Notes: a model not told the origin generated them from the sequence alone. Shown: positions 43,401-54,624, counted from the first letter of the stretch. The stretch: 64,000 bases of DNA from Blepharisma stoltei (GCA_914767885.1 CAJZBQ010000052.1:94501-158500), one strand, 5' to 3'. Numbers and translations: made by a program.

Positions 43401-45274
43401 GCTCAGAAATGGCTGAGAGATTAAACGGTGAAGGAATCCTTGAAGAAACAGAAAAATACGCTAAATGGGAGCCGCTAAAAGAAGAAATCGAAAAAATCAA
43501 AGAACAAATAGCTGCATCACTAGTAAAATTATGTGAGCTCAAGCCTGAGGATTTTCAAAATTTTTTATCCTATCCCTATTAATTTGCCCTATTCTGCCGA
43601 AATCTTATTTTTATAGGAAAATTCTTTATAATTACCAATAGAAGTAGAAACTTTTCGAAGAAATATTTTTTTACAATGCTGCAATATAAAAGTCCAAATC
43701 CAAAATTGGTCTACAAATTTCAAAAGGCTGAAAGTTGGGTCAAGCTTAATTATAACACAAAGTGTTGTGTCAGAATCAAGCGGGTCTAGTGAAGAAAACG
43801 TAAAGTCAGTGCTTACACATAGCAGCACGGGCTATGATGAGAAACGGCAAACAAGTAATGATGAAACCTTTTTTAACCAGACAAGAGGCAGACAAGTGAC
43901 TCTTGATGATAGGGACTTGTTTTCGACATCTCCGAATAGCTCGATTGTGGCTAAGCCATTTGATGCGATTTCTAAAGAAGATGAATTTTTGCAGACAGGA
44001 CATTTTACATGCCTCAAAAGTGGAAATTTGACTTTGCCAGTAGGGCATGGAGGAGTCTGTGTGCCAGCATATGAAAAAAATCCGTTGACAATAATAGCAT
44101 ATGCTTTGAATTCTAATAAATATTATGAAGAAATCATAGAACCAAGCAAAATATATGATGGGAATATCACAAATACTCTTGAAGCTAATTTATTATGCTA
44201 TTTTAGCTAAATTTGATAAAAATAATCAATTTATTTATTAATCTCAGTCAGATTTTTTAGTGAAACTTGACTTAATATAGAATATCACAAGAAGAGCAGC
44301 ATTTCCAAATTCAAGCTTCTACTTATGAAGACGAGAGCTTTGAAAGCATTGACAAAGAAGAAATCAGAAGACTATACGGCTATCACATAACCTTTAACAT
44401 CACAATTTTCTTCGCAAAACAATTCCAAGCAATGAGGACATTTTTATACGGTGAGCATGAAAATTTTATTTTATCCCCTTTTATATAAGCCTAACTTGCT
44501 TATCAGAAAGCCATTAATGCTAATATTTATTAAAATAATTACCAATTCAAGCCATTTTCTATATCAATTGCAAGGAATCTTGAAAAAGAAAGCTCACTAG
44601 GCAAAAGTAAAGCATCATTCACAAAATCTCATAATAAAAAGTATATTATGAAAATCGTCGAAGAAAAAGAATTTCATATGTTTATTGACCTCGTGCCTAC
44701 ATATTTCAAGCATATCAGCAAAAATCTCTTCCATTCTCAGCCTTCAAGGATCGTAAGAACTATTGGCGCTTTTAAAATATCCATAAAAAATCACACCACA
44801 AATAAAAACCGCACACAATGGGCTTTATTGATGGAGAATTTGGAATTTAATATGCCTTTTGACGTGTATACTTATGATTTAAAAGGCTCTTCAAACAGTA
44901 GAAGATACGTAAAAGAAGGGCAAAAAAGGACCAAAATGGATTTGAATTTTTTAGAAGATATGAAAGGGATTCCTATAACTATTTCAAAAGAAGCCAAAAA
45001 AGTGTTTGACGAAGCTGTTTGGAAAGATACTCATTTTCTATTTAAACAGAATGTGATCGATTATTCTTTATTAGTAATAATCTCACATCAGCAGCGAAAA
45101 GTCGCTGTAGGGATCATAGACTATATAGAAAAATACACCCTGGAAAAAGTTATCGAAAATAAATGTAAGTCAGTCGTCCAAAGTAAGCCGCCGACTATCA
45201 CACATCCAAGCTCGTATAAGGACAGATTTCGAGCTCAGCTTACACAGAGTTATTTTATGTCTATTGAGGAATAA
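40467..45274 (+). CDS. FAB1: FAB1/PIKfyve phosphatidylinositol-3-phosphate 5-kinase
   Basis: Makes PI(3,5)P2 on endosomes and vacuoles. ATG at 40467, TGA as Trp in QEFWMPDSS. Domains in order: FYVE finger ([20 protein letters not shown] through VDRICEHC, residues about 20-90); a linker; [16 protein letters not shown] and the chaperonin-like (Cpn60/TCP1) domain ([24 protein letters not shown]); a Cys-rich CCKQGG region; [18 protein letters not shown]; and the PIPK kinase ([45 protein letters not shown]). Stop at 45274. Seven insertions must go: 40649-40773, 41040-41326 (MITE), 41394-41453, 41981-42545 (retroposon), 43568-43634, 44201-44277 and 44474-44563. Every junction keeps the frame. At about 1,175 residues it is shorter than yeast Fab1 but has all core domains. 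Confidence 0.92.
40649..40773. other. IES, 125 bp, in FYVE finger of FAB1
   Basis: Direct repeat AAGTGGTTTTAC at 40637-40648 and 40762-40773 (contains TA). Removal joins [15 protein letters not shown], bringing together the two halves of the zinc finger. Confidence 0.85.
41040..41326 (+). mobile_element. Family 1 MITE, 287 bp, in FAB1
   Basis: TA at 41038-41039 and 41325-41326; ends CCCCTCCGTGAGC and GCTCGCTCACAGGTGGAG, somewhat eroded. Removal joins [17 protein letters not shown]. Confidence 0.85.
41394..41453. other. Short IES, 60 bp, in FAB1
   Basis: TA at 41392-41393 and 41452-41453. Removal joins [16 protein letters not shown]. Confidence 0.75.
41981..42545 (-). mobile_element. Retroposon-like element, family A, in FAB1
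   Basis: 565 bp with the 17-bp direct repeat AAATTACATCGGTACAT (41964-41980 and 42529-42545), (TAATG)n tail and the same folded head as 25749-26303, to which it is almost identical. Removal joins [18 protein letters not shown] in the chaperonin-like domain. Confidence 0.92.
43568..43634. other. Short IES, 67 bp, in FAB1
   Basis: TA at 43566-43567 and 43633-43634. Removal joins [19 protein letters not shown]. Confidence 0.75.
44201..44277. other. Short IES, about 77 bp, in FAB1
   Basis: Stops fill the segment. The TA pair at 44199-44200 and 44276-44277 gives [16 protein letters not shown] in frame; another TA pair nearby would also work, so the edge is provisional. Confidence 0.55.
44474..44563. 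other. Short IES, 90 bp, in FAB1
   Basis: TA at 44472-44473 and 44562-44563. Removal joins [19 protein letters not shown], matching the FIxSL region before the kinase domain in Fab1 proteins. Confidence 0.75.
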
Positions 45275-45379
45275 GAATGTAATAAAATTAATCAGCATTT
45301 TAAGCATTTCTCATGTGATTTATTTTTTAATAAAATAAAGGTAAATTTTACATAAAAAATCATATAAAATTTCTTATTA

Positions 45380-46318
45380 ATGGATTTTAAAGAAAAAGGA
45401 AGCAAAGATGTGAGTTTTAAACACCCCAAAATGAAGCTTCTAGCACTGCATATGGATCAAAGTATAAGCATTAAGCTCAAAAGTTTATATAGCAGCAAAG
45501 GAAAAAGGCCGAATTGTCAGTCTCCTATTAATGTATCATTTAGAAAATCCGTTTCTCCAACTTCGAGGAAAATAAGCAACGCGAGGGTTACTATGGCAGA
45601 GCCTTTTATCCACCATAAAAAATCGTTTACTATGATTAATGTAGAAGATTCAAATAAGCCGACATTAAGGAGAAACCATCATTTGAATCTTTCTGCGAGG
45701 AGTTCACTTTTTGATGAACTTGATGATATAAATGCAATGAAAACCCCATCAACAGTTAAAGAAGACCCAAATCCAGAGCACAATGTATTAGACGAAAGCT
45801 TGGCTAATTATTATTCTCAAGATCCCTCAGTAGTAAACTCATACTCTTCTACAACACCTATTCATTTCTTATTTGCCCTTGAAACCCCATCATATAGCTC
45901 ACGTGTAAGTCCTATTGAAAGAAGAAACCAATTTTATAGCAAAGCTAACAATGTCTTAAACCCGAAACGAAGTGATACCCCAACAATTCCGACAAAAAAA
46001 GACCCTGAAGAAAAACAACAATTTTTACCTGAAATCAAGCTAAAAAAACAGAAAGCTTTTAATGTAATTATATATTTATTTTAAATTAAAATTAAATTTT
46101 TTTCTGTATATTTTTATTTTCTAGACAAATTTGAGCCAAATCATAAAATATTTTAATAAAAGCCAATTATTTTCAGAATAGATACAAAAAGAGCTTATAA
46201 TAAATCTGTAAGCCCACACGCAATGGTCCACAAAATCAAAGCCCGAAGAAACGAAATTTCAAGAAAGCGCCCACAAGCAATAACACCTTTTCCAGGCAGA
46301 ACCTTTAAGCTGAATTAG
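45380..46318 (+). CDS. Hypothetical basic Ser-rich protein
   Basis: ATG at 45380; the frame runs to 46084 and, after a 114-bp IES at 46067-46180, continues VDTKRAYNKSVSPHAMVHKI to TAG at 46318. About 275 residues, basic, rich in Ser, Pro, Lys and Asn, with many SP/TP sites, probably disordered and phosphorylated. No known domain. It begins 105 bp after FAB1 on the same strand and converges on the kinase gene. Confidence 0.65.
46067..46180. other. IES, 114 bp
   Basis: TA at 46065-46066 and 46179-46180. Removal joins KKQKAFNV-DTKRAYNKS in frame. Confidence 0.65.
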
Positions 46319-46417
46319 GATACACCAAGCAAAAGCTTTGTTTACCTATAAATAACTATAATTTGAGTAAATTATTCATTTTTAAATGGCATTTTAATTA
46401 ACTTAAGTTAAAATAAC

Positions 46418-47765
46418 TTAATTGCTGGGATATATTAAAGAAGCAAATAATAAACTATATACAAATCCTCGTAATTTCATATCTGAATCCAACTGTCGCA
46501 TTTTTTCAAGATAAGTCAAAGGAATTGCAATGTTTTTTTGCAAGATTCAAGGGTGGGCTAAGACTTGGCCTGCAGTATATCTCTCTATAGGGGGAATTTT
46601 CATTAATTTTAAAAATAAATTTTGGGCTAGAGGGGAAAAGTTTTTGGGGAAAACTCATTTGGGATTTTGAAGTTTGGCGAAATAGGAATCTTTGGTGTCT
46701 TTTTGTCGGTAGAGTGGGTGTTTTCCTTTGCAGAGGAGCTTGAACATAATGATTCCGCAGCTCCAAATGTCGACTTCTTTGTTATAATTTTTTCCAGCTG
46801 CCAATTCAGGTGCCATATAAATGACAGTCCCACACTTTTCATCAGTTCTGCTGAAAATCCCCAACTGTGTGCATAGCCCAAAATCCGCCACTTTTACCGT
46901 CGTCAAATCCTTACTTCCCCCTCAGTGAGTGAACAAAAAAATTTAGTTCACTCACTAAAAAAATTTATATATATAAATTTTTTTTCGAAATTTGAAAAAG
47001 ATCCTAATTTGCAAAAATTGGAAAGCAAATATTAATTTAATTTGTTAAATTTAAGTTTTAAAGGCAATTTATTTAAAATTAAACATAATAGCTCGAGATT
47101 TCATTATACTAATTATCACTTATATATCAAATTTTATTTTCATAAAAAACTTTTATTCACTCGCGGAGGGTTGGTTTTTGGGCAAAAAATAGGATTTTTC
47201 CAATGGTTTTGTTCACTCACGGAGGGCGGGAGTTAGGATTTGAAATCAGTATATTCGCTGGCTTTAAATCTCTATGAACAATTCCGCGGTTATGCAAATA
47301 CTCCACAGCTCTAAAAATCCCAGTCATGATCTTTGCAGCTTTGGACTCAGAAATGGTTTTATTCTGTATTAAATCTGAAAGATTTCCTCCTCGAATGTAT
47401 TCCATTCCGATAAAAATCCTATTATCACTTTCCCTGACATGTAAAAATTTTATACCTATATAAAAAGACTAAAAATATTGGTAATTTTATAAAAAATTAT
47501 GTAGAAAAATGTGCATGGCGGCTTTGAGAGGATTTACAATGTTAGGATGGTCTAGACTAGACAAAATTTCGCTTTCAAACCGAAGAGCCGAGAGGACTTC
47601 ATCTGAATACGAACTCTTTTTGATAATTTTTACAGCACATGTGATTCCTGTGTACTTATCAATGGCTTTTACGACTTTTCCGAAAGAACCTTTGCCGATC
47701 GTTCTGATATAGGTGTAGAAAGAACTGAATTTGTCGTGGTAGTCTCCAGAATCGAATTCTTCCAT
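46418..47765 (-). CDS. Ser/Thr protein kinase, CAMK-like
   Basis: ATG at 47765. Complete kinase domain in about 325 residues: IRTIGKGSFGKVVKA (P-loop), CAVKIIKK (ATP lysine), IVHRDLKPANIL (catalytic loop), VADFG (magnesium-binding), GTVIYMAPEL, DIWSCGIIMF, and RYTAGQVLAHPWI at the end. TGA is Trp in NPKWVFPKNF and HPWILQK. Two segments interrupt it: a 60-bp IES (47444-47503) and a family 1 MITE (46914-47235) between the HRD and DFG motifs, joining NILISNP-KDLTTVKVADFG. No EF hands or other regulatory domain follow, so I place it only as CAMK/ULK-like. Confidence 0.88.
46914..47235 (+). mobile_element. Family 1 MITE, 322 bp, between HRD and DFG motifs
   Basis: TA at 46912-46913 and 47234-47235 (within TTA on both sides). 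Ends CCCCTCAGTGAGTGAAC and GTTCACTCACGGAGGGCGGGAG. Without excision the kinase would lack DFG and APE. Confidence 0.9.
47444..47503. other. Short IES, 60 bp, in kinase gene
   Basis: TA at 47442-47443 and 47502-47503. Removal joins AMHIFL-HVRESDNRIFIGME in frame. Confidence 0.7.
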
Positions 47766-48301
47766 TTTAAGGTTAGATTTATAACAGATACATTGATAAT
47801 AGTAAGGATTTGAGAAACTGTAAGTGAATTTCTAATGCAAATGGATTATTATAAATATTTAACGAATTTAGAGACCTATAAAATAAAGATTTTTTGATTT
47901 TCGTAAGCCTAATTATATTGATTATGTTTTTATAAAATAATTTAAAATATTTATTTAATAAAATAACTATTCTATTAAAATGTATGATAAGATGAAGCAG
48001 ATTTAATTGAGAAGGTTTAATTGTTAAGTTGAAGATGAAACTTGTGTATATTATTTGATAAAGCATTAGAATAATAAGTTTTCGTAGGCTTTGATAGGAC
48101 CTTTAGACTGAAAAAGAATTCAATTTTATAAATAAAATAATTATGATAAAATTTCTTTAGCTATTTTTCTCCAAAACTTAATGTGTAAAATAAAGATAAA
48201 TATTTACAATTTCTTGTTTTCTATCAAATTTTTTACAAGAAGTTCGTTAAAATATTTCATTTGGATAAAAAATCTTTAAATTCATTTTTATAAATAAAAA
48301 G
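47766..48301. other. Intergenic, no gene seen
   Basis: About 535 bp of AT-rich spacer between the kinase start and tRNA-Val. No supported frame; a 95-codon minus frame here is low-complexity and looks fortuitous. Confidence 0.4.
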
Positions 48302-48374
48302 TACAACCGGTGGGAATTGAACCCACGACCTTCTGCGTGTTAGGCAGATGTGATAACCACTACACTACGATTGC
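48302..48374 (-). tRNA. tRNA-Val (anticodon AAC)
   Basis: Minus strand: acceptor GCAATCG with CGGTTGT, D-arm GTGTAGTGGTTATCAC, anticodon arm CTGCC-TAACACG-CAG with anticodon AAC, T-arm GTGGGTTCAATTCCCAC. 73 nt with discriminator A. No intron. Confidence 0.95.
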
Positions 48375-48584
48375 TCTGGGTTTATAGTCTTCTTGTTTAT
48401 TAAATATCAATAATATTTGCCCGATGGCTAAGTTTAGACAACTTGAAAGCAAAGTACTCATTTTCAATTGTTTCATTAATTTTAATAACTTCTCTATTCT
48501 GGTAATTCAAAAGTAAAGTTTAATCGATGCCAACGATTAGTCTCAATATTAAATTCAATTTATATCTTATAGCTTACTCCATCC

Positions 48585-48800
48585 CACGCCTCCGCGAGCG
48601 AACAAAACATAGGAAAATTCCCTATTTTTTGGGTTGTGATTAAACAAATATTTTTTTATGAAAAAATATTTGGTATATAAGCGATAATTGTTATAAGGAA
48701 ATCTTTAGCTAATTTCTTTGAAGCTTGCATTTTAAAAAATAATTTTACAAATTAAATTTTAAATTTAGGAATAAAAAAAATTACTACAAAGTTTTATACT
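48585..48800 (-). mobile_element. Family 1 MITE, degenerate
   Basis: Left end CTCCATCCCACGCCTCCGCGAGCGAAC, then AAATTCCCTATTTTTTGGG and a worn interior. Right end lost. Confidence 0.6.
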
Positions 48801-49505
48801 TATCTATTATTTTGCGAGGGATTTGGTATGAATTTTTTATATAGAGTATTATTTTAAGAATGGGTAAAATCACTCAATTATTTTGAGGGATATTTATTTT
48901 ATGAATTATCAATAAATATTAGTAATTTGTTTATATTTTAAAAAATAAATTAATAAAATTAAATTTTACTTAAATTACAACTTTTATTTAAATATTCTTT
49001 CTAGGGGTATAATCAATTTTTAATTAGTTTATCCTACTTATGATCATTGATTATTTTATTAATAAAACTCTTTAATCTTTTATGTAGATAATATTTATAA
49101 TATTATTTTGTGAGTGCTTTTCAAAAATTTTACCCCAATGTCCTAATTTCAAAGGGAGAAGGGTGAGTTTAGCATATAATCATAGATTTAATTAATTACT
49201 TCTTTATCTAATATTCAGCGCTAATTAATTTTTGTATTAAATTTTATTTGTCTTATAAAAATCTTTATTTCCGTTTAGATCATAAAGCAGCACAATAATT
49301 GCTATAAAAATAGCATTGTATATAAAATTTGATATAAATTATTAATTTGAATAAGCTACTGCTCATATTTATCTTCTACAAGCTACCAAATCTACTAATA
49401 ATAATTAAATATAAACCCCTATTAAAAAATGCTAATCTATTCCTTAAACCATTATCTAAAACATCAAAATCAATTGTAATAACTATTAGATAATTACATT
49501 AACAA
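48801..49505. other. Intergenic, no gene seen
   Basis: About 700 bp of very AT-rich sequence; I see no open frame, RNA gene or recognisable repeat. Confidence 0.4.
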
Positions 49506-51056
49506 TTATCCACTTTTCTTCTCATCATTTTCAAGGATCCCAAATAAATTTGAATTGAATCCTTCGCTCATCGAATTATTTTCTTCCTCTAGTCGATTCT
49601 GAATATTTTCATTTTTTTCATAATTTGAAGCTTCAGAATTTTCTTCTTTTACTTGCAATTTTTTATTTTCTTCTTTATTTGAATCATGACTATAGGGAGG
49701 CGAAATTTGTAAAATTTCATCAACATAGTAATTGTAATCCACAGCTTTTGAGTCTCCTGGAACTCCCACTAACTTGCTTAGGTCTCGAAATTTACAGTTA
49801 ATTTCTTTTGCGTTTATATTTAATAGAGTCCTATATGGCTCTATTCACACCTGATAATCTTCAATAAAGCTTTGATTTTTTGACAGCAAATAAGTCTTAT
49901 AAGGTGACATGTCTTCGTTTAGGTAGCTTTTTACTGCGTATGCAGTATATAGCAAAGTATTCAGCAGTGGAAAAGTGGGGTCTCTTAATCTCCTCTTTAA
50001 ATTGGAAAAAATCCTGTTTCAAATTAAAGAGGGTAAATAGTCTTTTTCGAAATAAAAATTAAAAAATTATTGTGAATCTGTTTAAAACATATCCTAATAG
50101 CATATTTTCAAGATTAATTTTAGTAAAATTTTCCAATTGAAACAAATTTTGTTCAATATAAAGGGTTAAAGTACCGGAAATAGAAATTTTAACGATATTT
50201 TGTTCAATTTAAAGGGGAGAGTTAAAGGAAATTTATCAAGGACAAGCGCCCATGATACAACTTCAAGCTCATTCATAGCCAATTCTTGAAGAATATCATT
50301 AAGCATCCTTAGCAAGGGCTGAGAGCTGAAATCGCCTGAGGATGAAAGGTTATTTGCGATTCTTCTGATTAAAAAATAATTACTTCATCATGGAGTGCTC
50401 ACGCGAGAAGAAAATAAAACTTCGAGGGTCAGTCTTCTGCTGTCACTTGAAGGGATCATGGGCTCGAGATGAAGGATTTTTCCTGGATATGTGCAGACTT
50501 GAACTGACTGGGCTTCCCTTCGATCCACAAACAAAATGCTGACAGCGCAGCATCAATCGAGCACCTCTGGAGGAGGAGCATTTACTATAAATAGCGAAGG
50601 TAGTTCCAGAAGGAGTCATTCGACGCTCCCCTTATACCCCAACCTACCAGGGGTTAAGAGAATCCTTTGCTGAGGTTTTGATCCAAGCAGTTTCGAAGTC
50701 ACCATTTTTGGTGACCTGAAGGAAAAGGGTGTTAGGTGGCTTTAGTGCTTAGCACCACATGAAGCGTGAAGCTCGCCTTTCTAGGGCTAAAATAATCCTA
50801 TTTAATCTCTAACTAATCTTTCCCTGATTAATAATTGGCTTTGCTGAGAGACGCCGCTATTGACGAAGCAGGTGCGTATGCTATTATAACTCTCTAGATG
50901 CTCGTTTTGGTGTTTGGGTTTTTCAAGAGGCTTATCTTTTGAATTTATTGGTAATTGCTGAGACTCTTTCATATCGGACTCTAATTTTAGTTTTTTTTCC
51001 GGTTGTTTCGGAGGACGTCCACGTCTGCCTCTTTTTTTGACTTCTGGTTCTGACAT
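49506..51056 (-). CDS. AT-hook protein of unknown function
   Basis: ATG at 51056: MSEPEVKKRGRRGRPPKQPE carries an AT-hook (GRRGRPPK), a minor-groove AT-DNA binder. After a 228-bp IES (50588-50815) the frame continues RERLVNAPPPEVLDWCCAVS, LFVDRREAQSVQVCTYPGK, then STPWWSNYFLIRRIAN (two TGA Trp codons) to LVLDKFP. After a family 3 MITE (49988-50224) come LRDPTFPLLNTLLYTAYAVK, DYQVWIEPYRTLL and an acidic Asn/Glu-rich tail ending at 49506. About 360 residues. The folded middle region is not one I recognise. Nuclear DNA-binding role inferred from the hook only. Confidence 0.75.
49988..50224. mobile_element. Family 3 MITE, 237 bp, coding IES
   Basis: TA (in TTAA) at 49986-49987 and 50223-50224. 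Ends TCTCCTCTTTAAATTGG and CAATTTAAAGGGGAGAG are inverted repeats; a further inverted copy (CAAATTAAAGAGGG) lies near the left end. Removal restores LDKFPL-RDPTFPLL in frame. Confidence 0.82.
50588..50815. other. IES, 228 bp, in AT-hook gene
   Basis: TA at 50586-50587 and 50814-50815. GC-richer than most short IESs; it contains an ACCCCAACCTACCAGGGGTT block, so it may be a truncated retroposon. Removal joins LIRERL-VNAPPPEVLDWC. Confidence 0.75.
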
Positions 51057-51961
51057 TTATATTTAGATTATGGCTAATAATCATGAGTTTTCCAAAGGTC
51101 GTCTTAAATATGTTTTGAAATTGTATAAATATTAAACATAAGCAGTTTTTGGATTAAAAATAATAATTATGGGTTTTTATAGATTATTTAGGCTTTAAAT
51201 ATTTTTTTGGCAAAATTTTAGGGTCTGTGGCCAGAATAATTGAATAAATTCGATTAATTTTGAAAAATAAAAGTAGAGATGGCGAAAGCAACCATTTAGT
51301 GATTTTTGGTAGACAGAATGGGTATAGTTATAAATGCAAATAAAAAAGCCAAATATATTTTATCAATACTTTTAATTTATAATCAATTTATTCAATTATT
51401 TTAGTAAATGGTAATATTTCATTGTCTATTGTTCATTGATTTTTATAGTAATTCTGATGAGTCTTGCGCGTCAAGGCTACATTTTTTTTCTCTGGGACAT
51501 TATTCTGCAGCATATTCTAGCACCATTTGCTGAAATTGTTTAAATAGACATTTTAGCTTTAAATCAAATTGTTTTTTTAGTAAATGCCTGACGGAAAAAA
51601 ATCGGCAAAATGCCACAAAAAAATGTTTGCTGGGGAAAAAAAATCACAATATATGTGTCAATGCTTAAGTTTAAGTTTTCTGAAGATGGTTGAAGATTTA
51701 TTGGTTTTTAGTATATTTGCAATAGATATTATACCAAATTAAACAAAATATTAATTTCAGGTGAGCCAATTTTATTTTTATAGCTTCAGATTTGAATTAA
51801 TGGCTTCATTTATTTGAGCAATCTTCAGGTGCCAGAAAATTAAATTTCAAGCTATTATGCAAAATATATAAAACAGAGATTAAAAGCGATATTAAGCCAT
51901 TTTATAAATTTAGAGAAGAAATCATTGGGTATTTTGGCTTTAACTTAAAATTTCTCTGTCT
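51057..51961. other. Intergenic, no gene seen
   Basis: About 900 bp, AT-rich. No supported open frame; no match to the repeat families described here. Confidence 0.4.
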
Positions 51962-53693
51962 TTAGATTCTAAAATCATCCCTAATATGGAAAACTTGAGA
52001 ATGTCTTGGATTTTTAAACGCATTCTTGTTCTTCCAGCTCCTTTCTTTTTTATCTGCATCCGCTAGCTTTTCTTCTCTTACTCTTTCCTCTCCTTCTCCT
52101 TCTGTCTTGTCGCTTAAATCTTTTTCTGCCTCCTTATTGAAGCCTTCTTCCAGTTCTTCTCTCATCTCTTCTTCTGCCTCTCTCTTTTCTTCCAGTCCTT
52201 GTTGTTGATCTATATCAAGCTCTTTTTCTTCCACTTCTTCTCCTTCCTCTCTTTCAAAATTTCCTGTTTCTTCTCCTTCTTCAATTTCTCCTTCTTCAAT
52301 TTCTCCATCTGCTCTTTCGTTAATTTGTTTTTCTTCAATTTTTTCTGCTGTTTCTCTTTTAAATTGTCCTTCTTCTGCATCTGCTACTTCTCTTTCAAAT
52401 TCTCCTTCTTCTTCTTCTTCTTCACCTTTCCCCTTATCTTCCTCCCATCCTGCATATTCTTTAAAATCCTTAACTTCGTCCTTAGGCCCCAACTGGCTTT
52501 GCTCATCCCAATGATTTCTACGATCTGAAGCATTAGATTCATCCAATTCCAAACCTCACACGATATCTACTCCACAAATTTTTTTTGGCCTATTTTTTCC
52601 TTACTCCCCCCCCATCCTTGATCGAACGACTCGCAGTCGTTCGATCAAGGATGGGGGTTAAAAAAAATTTTATATATAAAATAAAATATATATATATATA
52701 TATATTCTTATTTGCTTTTAAATAAGAGTGTTAAGAGTATTTAATAATTATTTTTACAGCAAAAAATTGAATTAATCTCATAAAAATACCAATTTTTAAT
52801 ATTTTGATTTATTAGTTACCCCTTTAAACTGTATAAATTTTAATTTGTTTCTTATTAAATTAAATTGTTTTTTAAAAATTTTGAAGAATCTCTATTTTAT
52901 TAGATTATTGAGTTTTTAAGCCCTGATTGATGACTAAATCACTTCGAATGGTTGATTCCGAAGCTTTCTGTCGTCTCAAAGTCTCTGAAAACAACTTCAT
53001 TATGCACATCTTCCCAAACTTTTGATAACTAATATATTTTTATATATATATAAAATTTTGCATGATATGAAAATCGTTCGATCAAGGATGGGGATTAATT
53101 TTCCCAATTTTTAGGAATTTTTACAGTCAATCGTTCGATCAAGGATGGGGGGGAGGGAGTTAATTATTTTTGAAACATTTTTCGTCCATTTGCTTTTGAG
53201 GTGATTTTCAATCAAATTTAGTCTATTTTTTGACAGAAAATTTTTAGCAATTAAAAAATAAGCCAAAAAAAAATTTTTAAAAAAATAGACCAAAAATAGT
53301 TGGAAAATAGGCAAAAAAAGGCTAAAAAAGGCTAAAAATAAAGTCTTTATGGTGTGGGCGTCATAAGGCCTCCTCCAATTCTGCCTTAAGTGCTGTTCCA
53401 TTAATCTCATACCCATTCACATGCTTCAAAGCATTCCGTGCATCAAGCAAATCTTGGAATTCTACCTCACATCTTTCATTAAGAATTCTAATTGACTCAG
53501 CTTGAGGCATTAATTCCCTAAGCATGCTTGTAGTAGCTTTTTTCGGCACATTGTAAATAATGATCTTATTGCTGTCTTGTTCAACTTCAGATTCTGAAAA
53601 AAATTCGCTGAATTCCTTTGGAAATACTAAGTCTTCACAAAGCGCTTCTACCCTCGAATTTATCTTAATAGAGCGAAAAAGGCATCTCCACAT
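51962..53693 (-). CDS. RRM protein with long acidic tail
   Basis: ATG at 53693. Residues about 40-110 form an RNA recognition motif: KIIIYNVPKKATTSMLRELM (RNP2-like), ILNERCEVEFQDLLDARNAL (RNP1 position reduced to CEVEF) and NGYEINGTALKAELEEAL. TGA then gives Trp (ALWRPHH). After a 757-bp removable block (52593-53349) it continues ICGVDIVWGLELDESNASDR and a Glu/Lys-rich tail of some 150 residues, ending SQVFHIRDDFRI at 51962. Probably an RNA-processing factor. The degenerate RNP1 may mean a protein-binding (UHM-like) RRM, which is inference. The proposed join (RPHH-RPKKICGV) keeps the frame but other TA pairs are possible. Confidence 0.75.
52593..53349. other. Composite IES, 757 bp, holding a family 2 MITE
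   Basis: Block between candidate TA sites 52591-52592 and 53348-53349; contains the MITE at 52604-53162 plus about 190 bp of T-rich sequence with GCC(TATTTTT)-like repeats. Confidence 0.6.
52604..53162. mobile_element. Family 2 MITE, 559 bp
   Basis: TA at 52602-52603 and 53161-53162. The left end is CTCCCCCCCCATCCTTGATCGAACGACT facing its inverted copy (a 24-bp hairpin). On the right, CGTTCGATCAAGGATGGGG occurs twice in the same direction, about 65 bp apart. This is the same four-arm plan as family 1 but with different arm sequence. Confidence 0.82.
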
Positions 53694-53759
53694 ATTTAAT
53701 TATGAGAAAGTTGATTTGCGATTACTGTAATGATTAAGCAAAAATATTTATCGTATTAT

Positions 53760-54470
53760 TTCTTGTTTAGTGCTCGGTAAAGTGTCACAGAAGCTAGGTA
53801 AAGGGAGAAGGGAGGGGTCTGGAGATTTCAGCCATTTGGCGTTGAAGAAGCAATTTCGCCTGTCGTTTTCGCTTTCACTTGTGGAGGCTGACCATGTGCC
53901 GCTGCCATTGCGTCGTTTTGGGTTAGGCAGGTACTAGCCATATAGGTGATGCAGTGACCAAAAACCTACTGTATGGATGTTCAAACACTTTTTGACTACA
54001 GCCCAGAGGGTCTTCCTCAATAGTGAGTGCCACTTCCGGTATTCTCTGTCTTAACTTGCCTTGCGGCTTCAGTCTTGAGTACTTATGGATTTCTGCGGTC
54101 CTGCTAGTATCTTGATTCCATGGGTCAGTTCCTTTGAGTCTATCGGGTTTTGAAATGCCTTCCTTCTAAAGCTACAGAAAAATACTAATCCCCTGTGCCT
54201 GGGCAGAAATCTCCAGTTTGTCGGTAGAGGAATTTCATGGGTCCCAGACCTTATGACAACAACAAACTGGGATGGGCTCCGAGCAGACAATCAAGTGCAG
54301 ACTCAATAGATGTGTATCCGGGTAGGTTTAGGCTACTTTCCTACAATTGGAAATAGAGGTGCCAACAACGTCCTTAGGATCTGAGGCTATTGTGCCAAGA
54401 GGGCAGGCTGCCACTTATCATGATTTTAATGTATATGCACCGTTTTGGGTACTTGTACATATATTCACCT
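53760..54470. mobile_element. Retroposon-like GC-rich block, intergenic
   Basis: About 700 bp of GC-rich sequence between the RRM gene and the TAF1B-like gene. The part at 54060-54460 shares a CCAGTTTGTCGGTAGAGGAATTTC-like block with the element at 3522-4117 (CGGTTTCTCGGTAGTGGCAA). Possibly two elements. No clean target duplication found. Confidence 0.5.
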
Positions 54471-54624
54471 TTTTCTAGCTTAATATTTATAATTATGATT
54501 TAATCCATTAAAATTTATTAAGTTTTATAATGTTAAAAGTCTCTCCAAGCTCTAAAAGTGACAAAAGTAAAAGCACACAGCAAATATCATCCTATAAATA
54601 AAAAATTAGAGATATTTTAATAGC

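Noticed and set aside
47779..48066. 95-codon minus-strand Ile/Leu/Asn-rich frame
   Set aside because: AT-rich intergenic sequence with no domain or paralogue; composition matches random AT-rich DNA.
52026..52528. Plus-strand Phe/Ser-rich frames
   Set aside because: Shadows of the Glu/Lys-rich tail of the RRM gene on the opposite strand.
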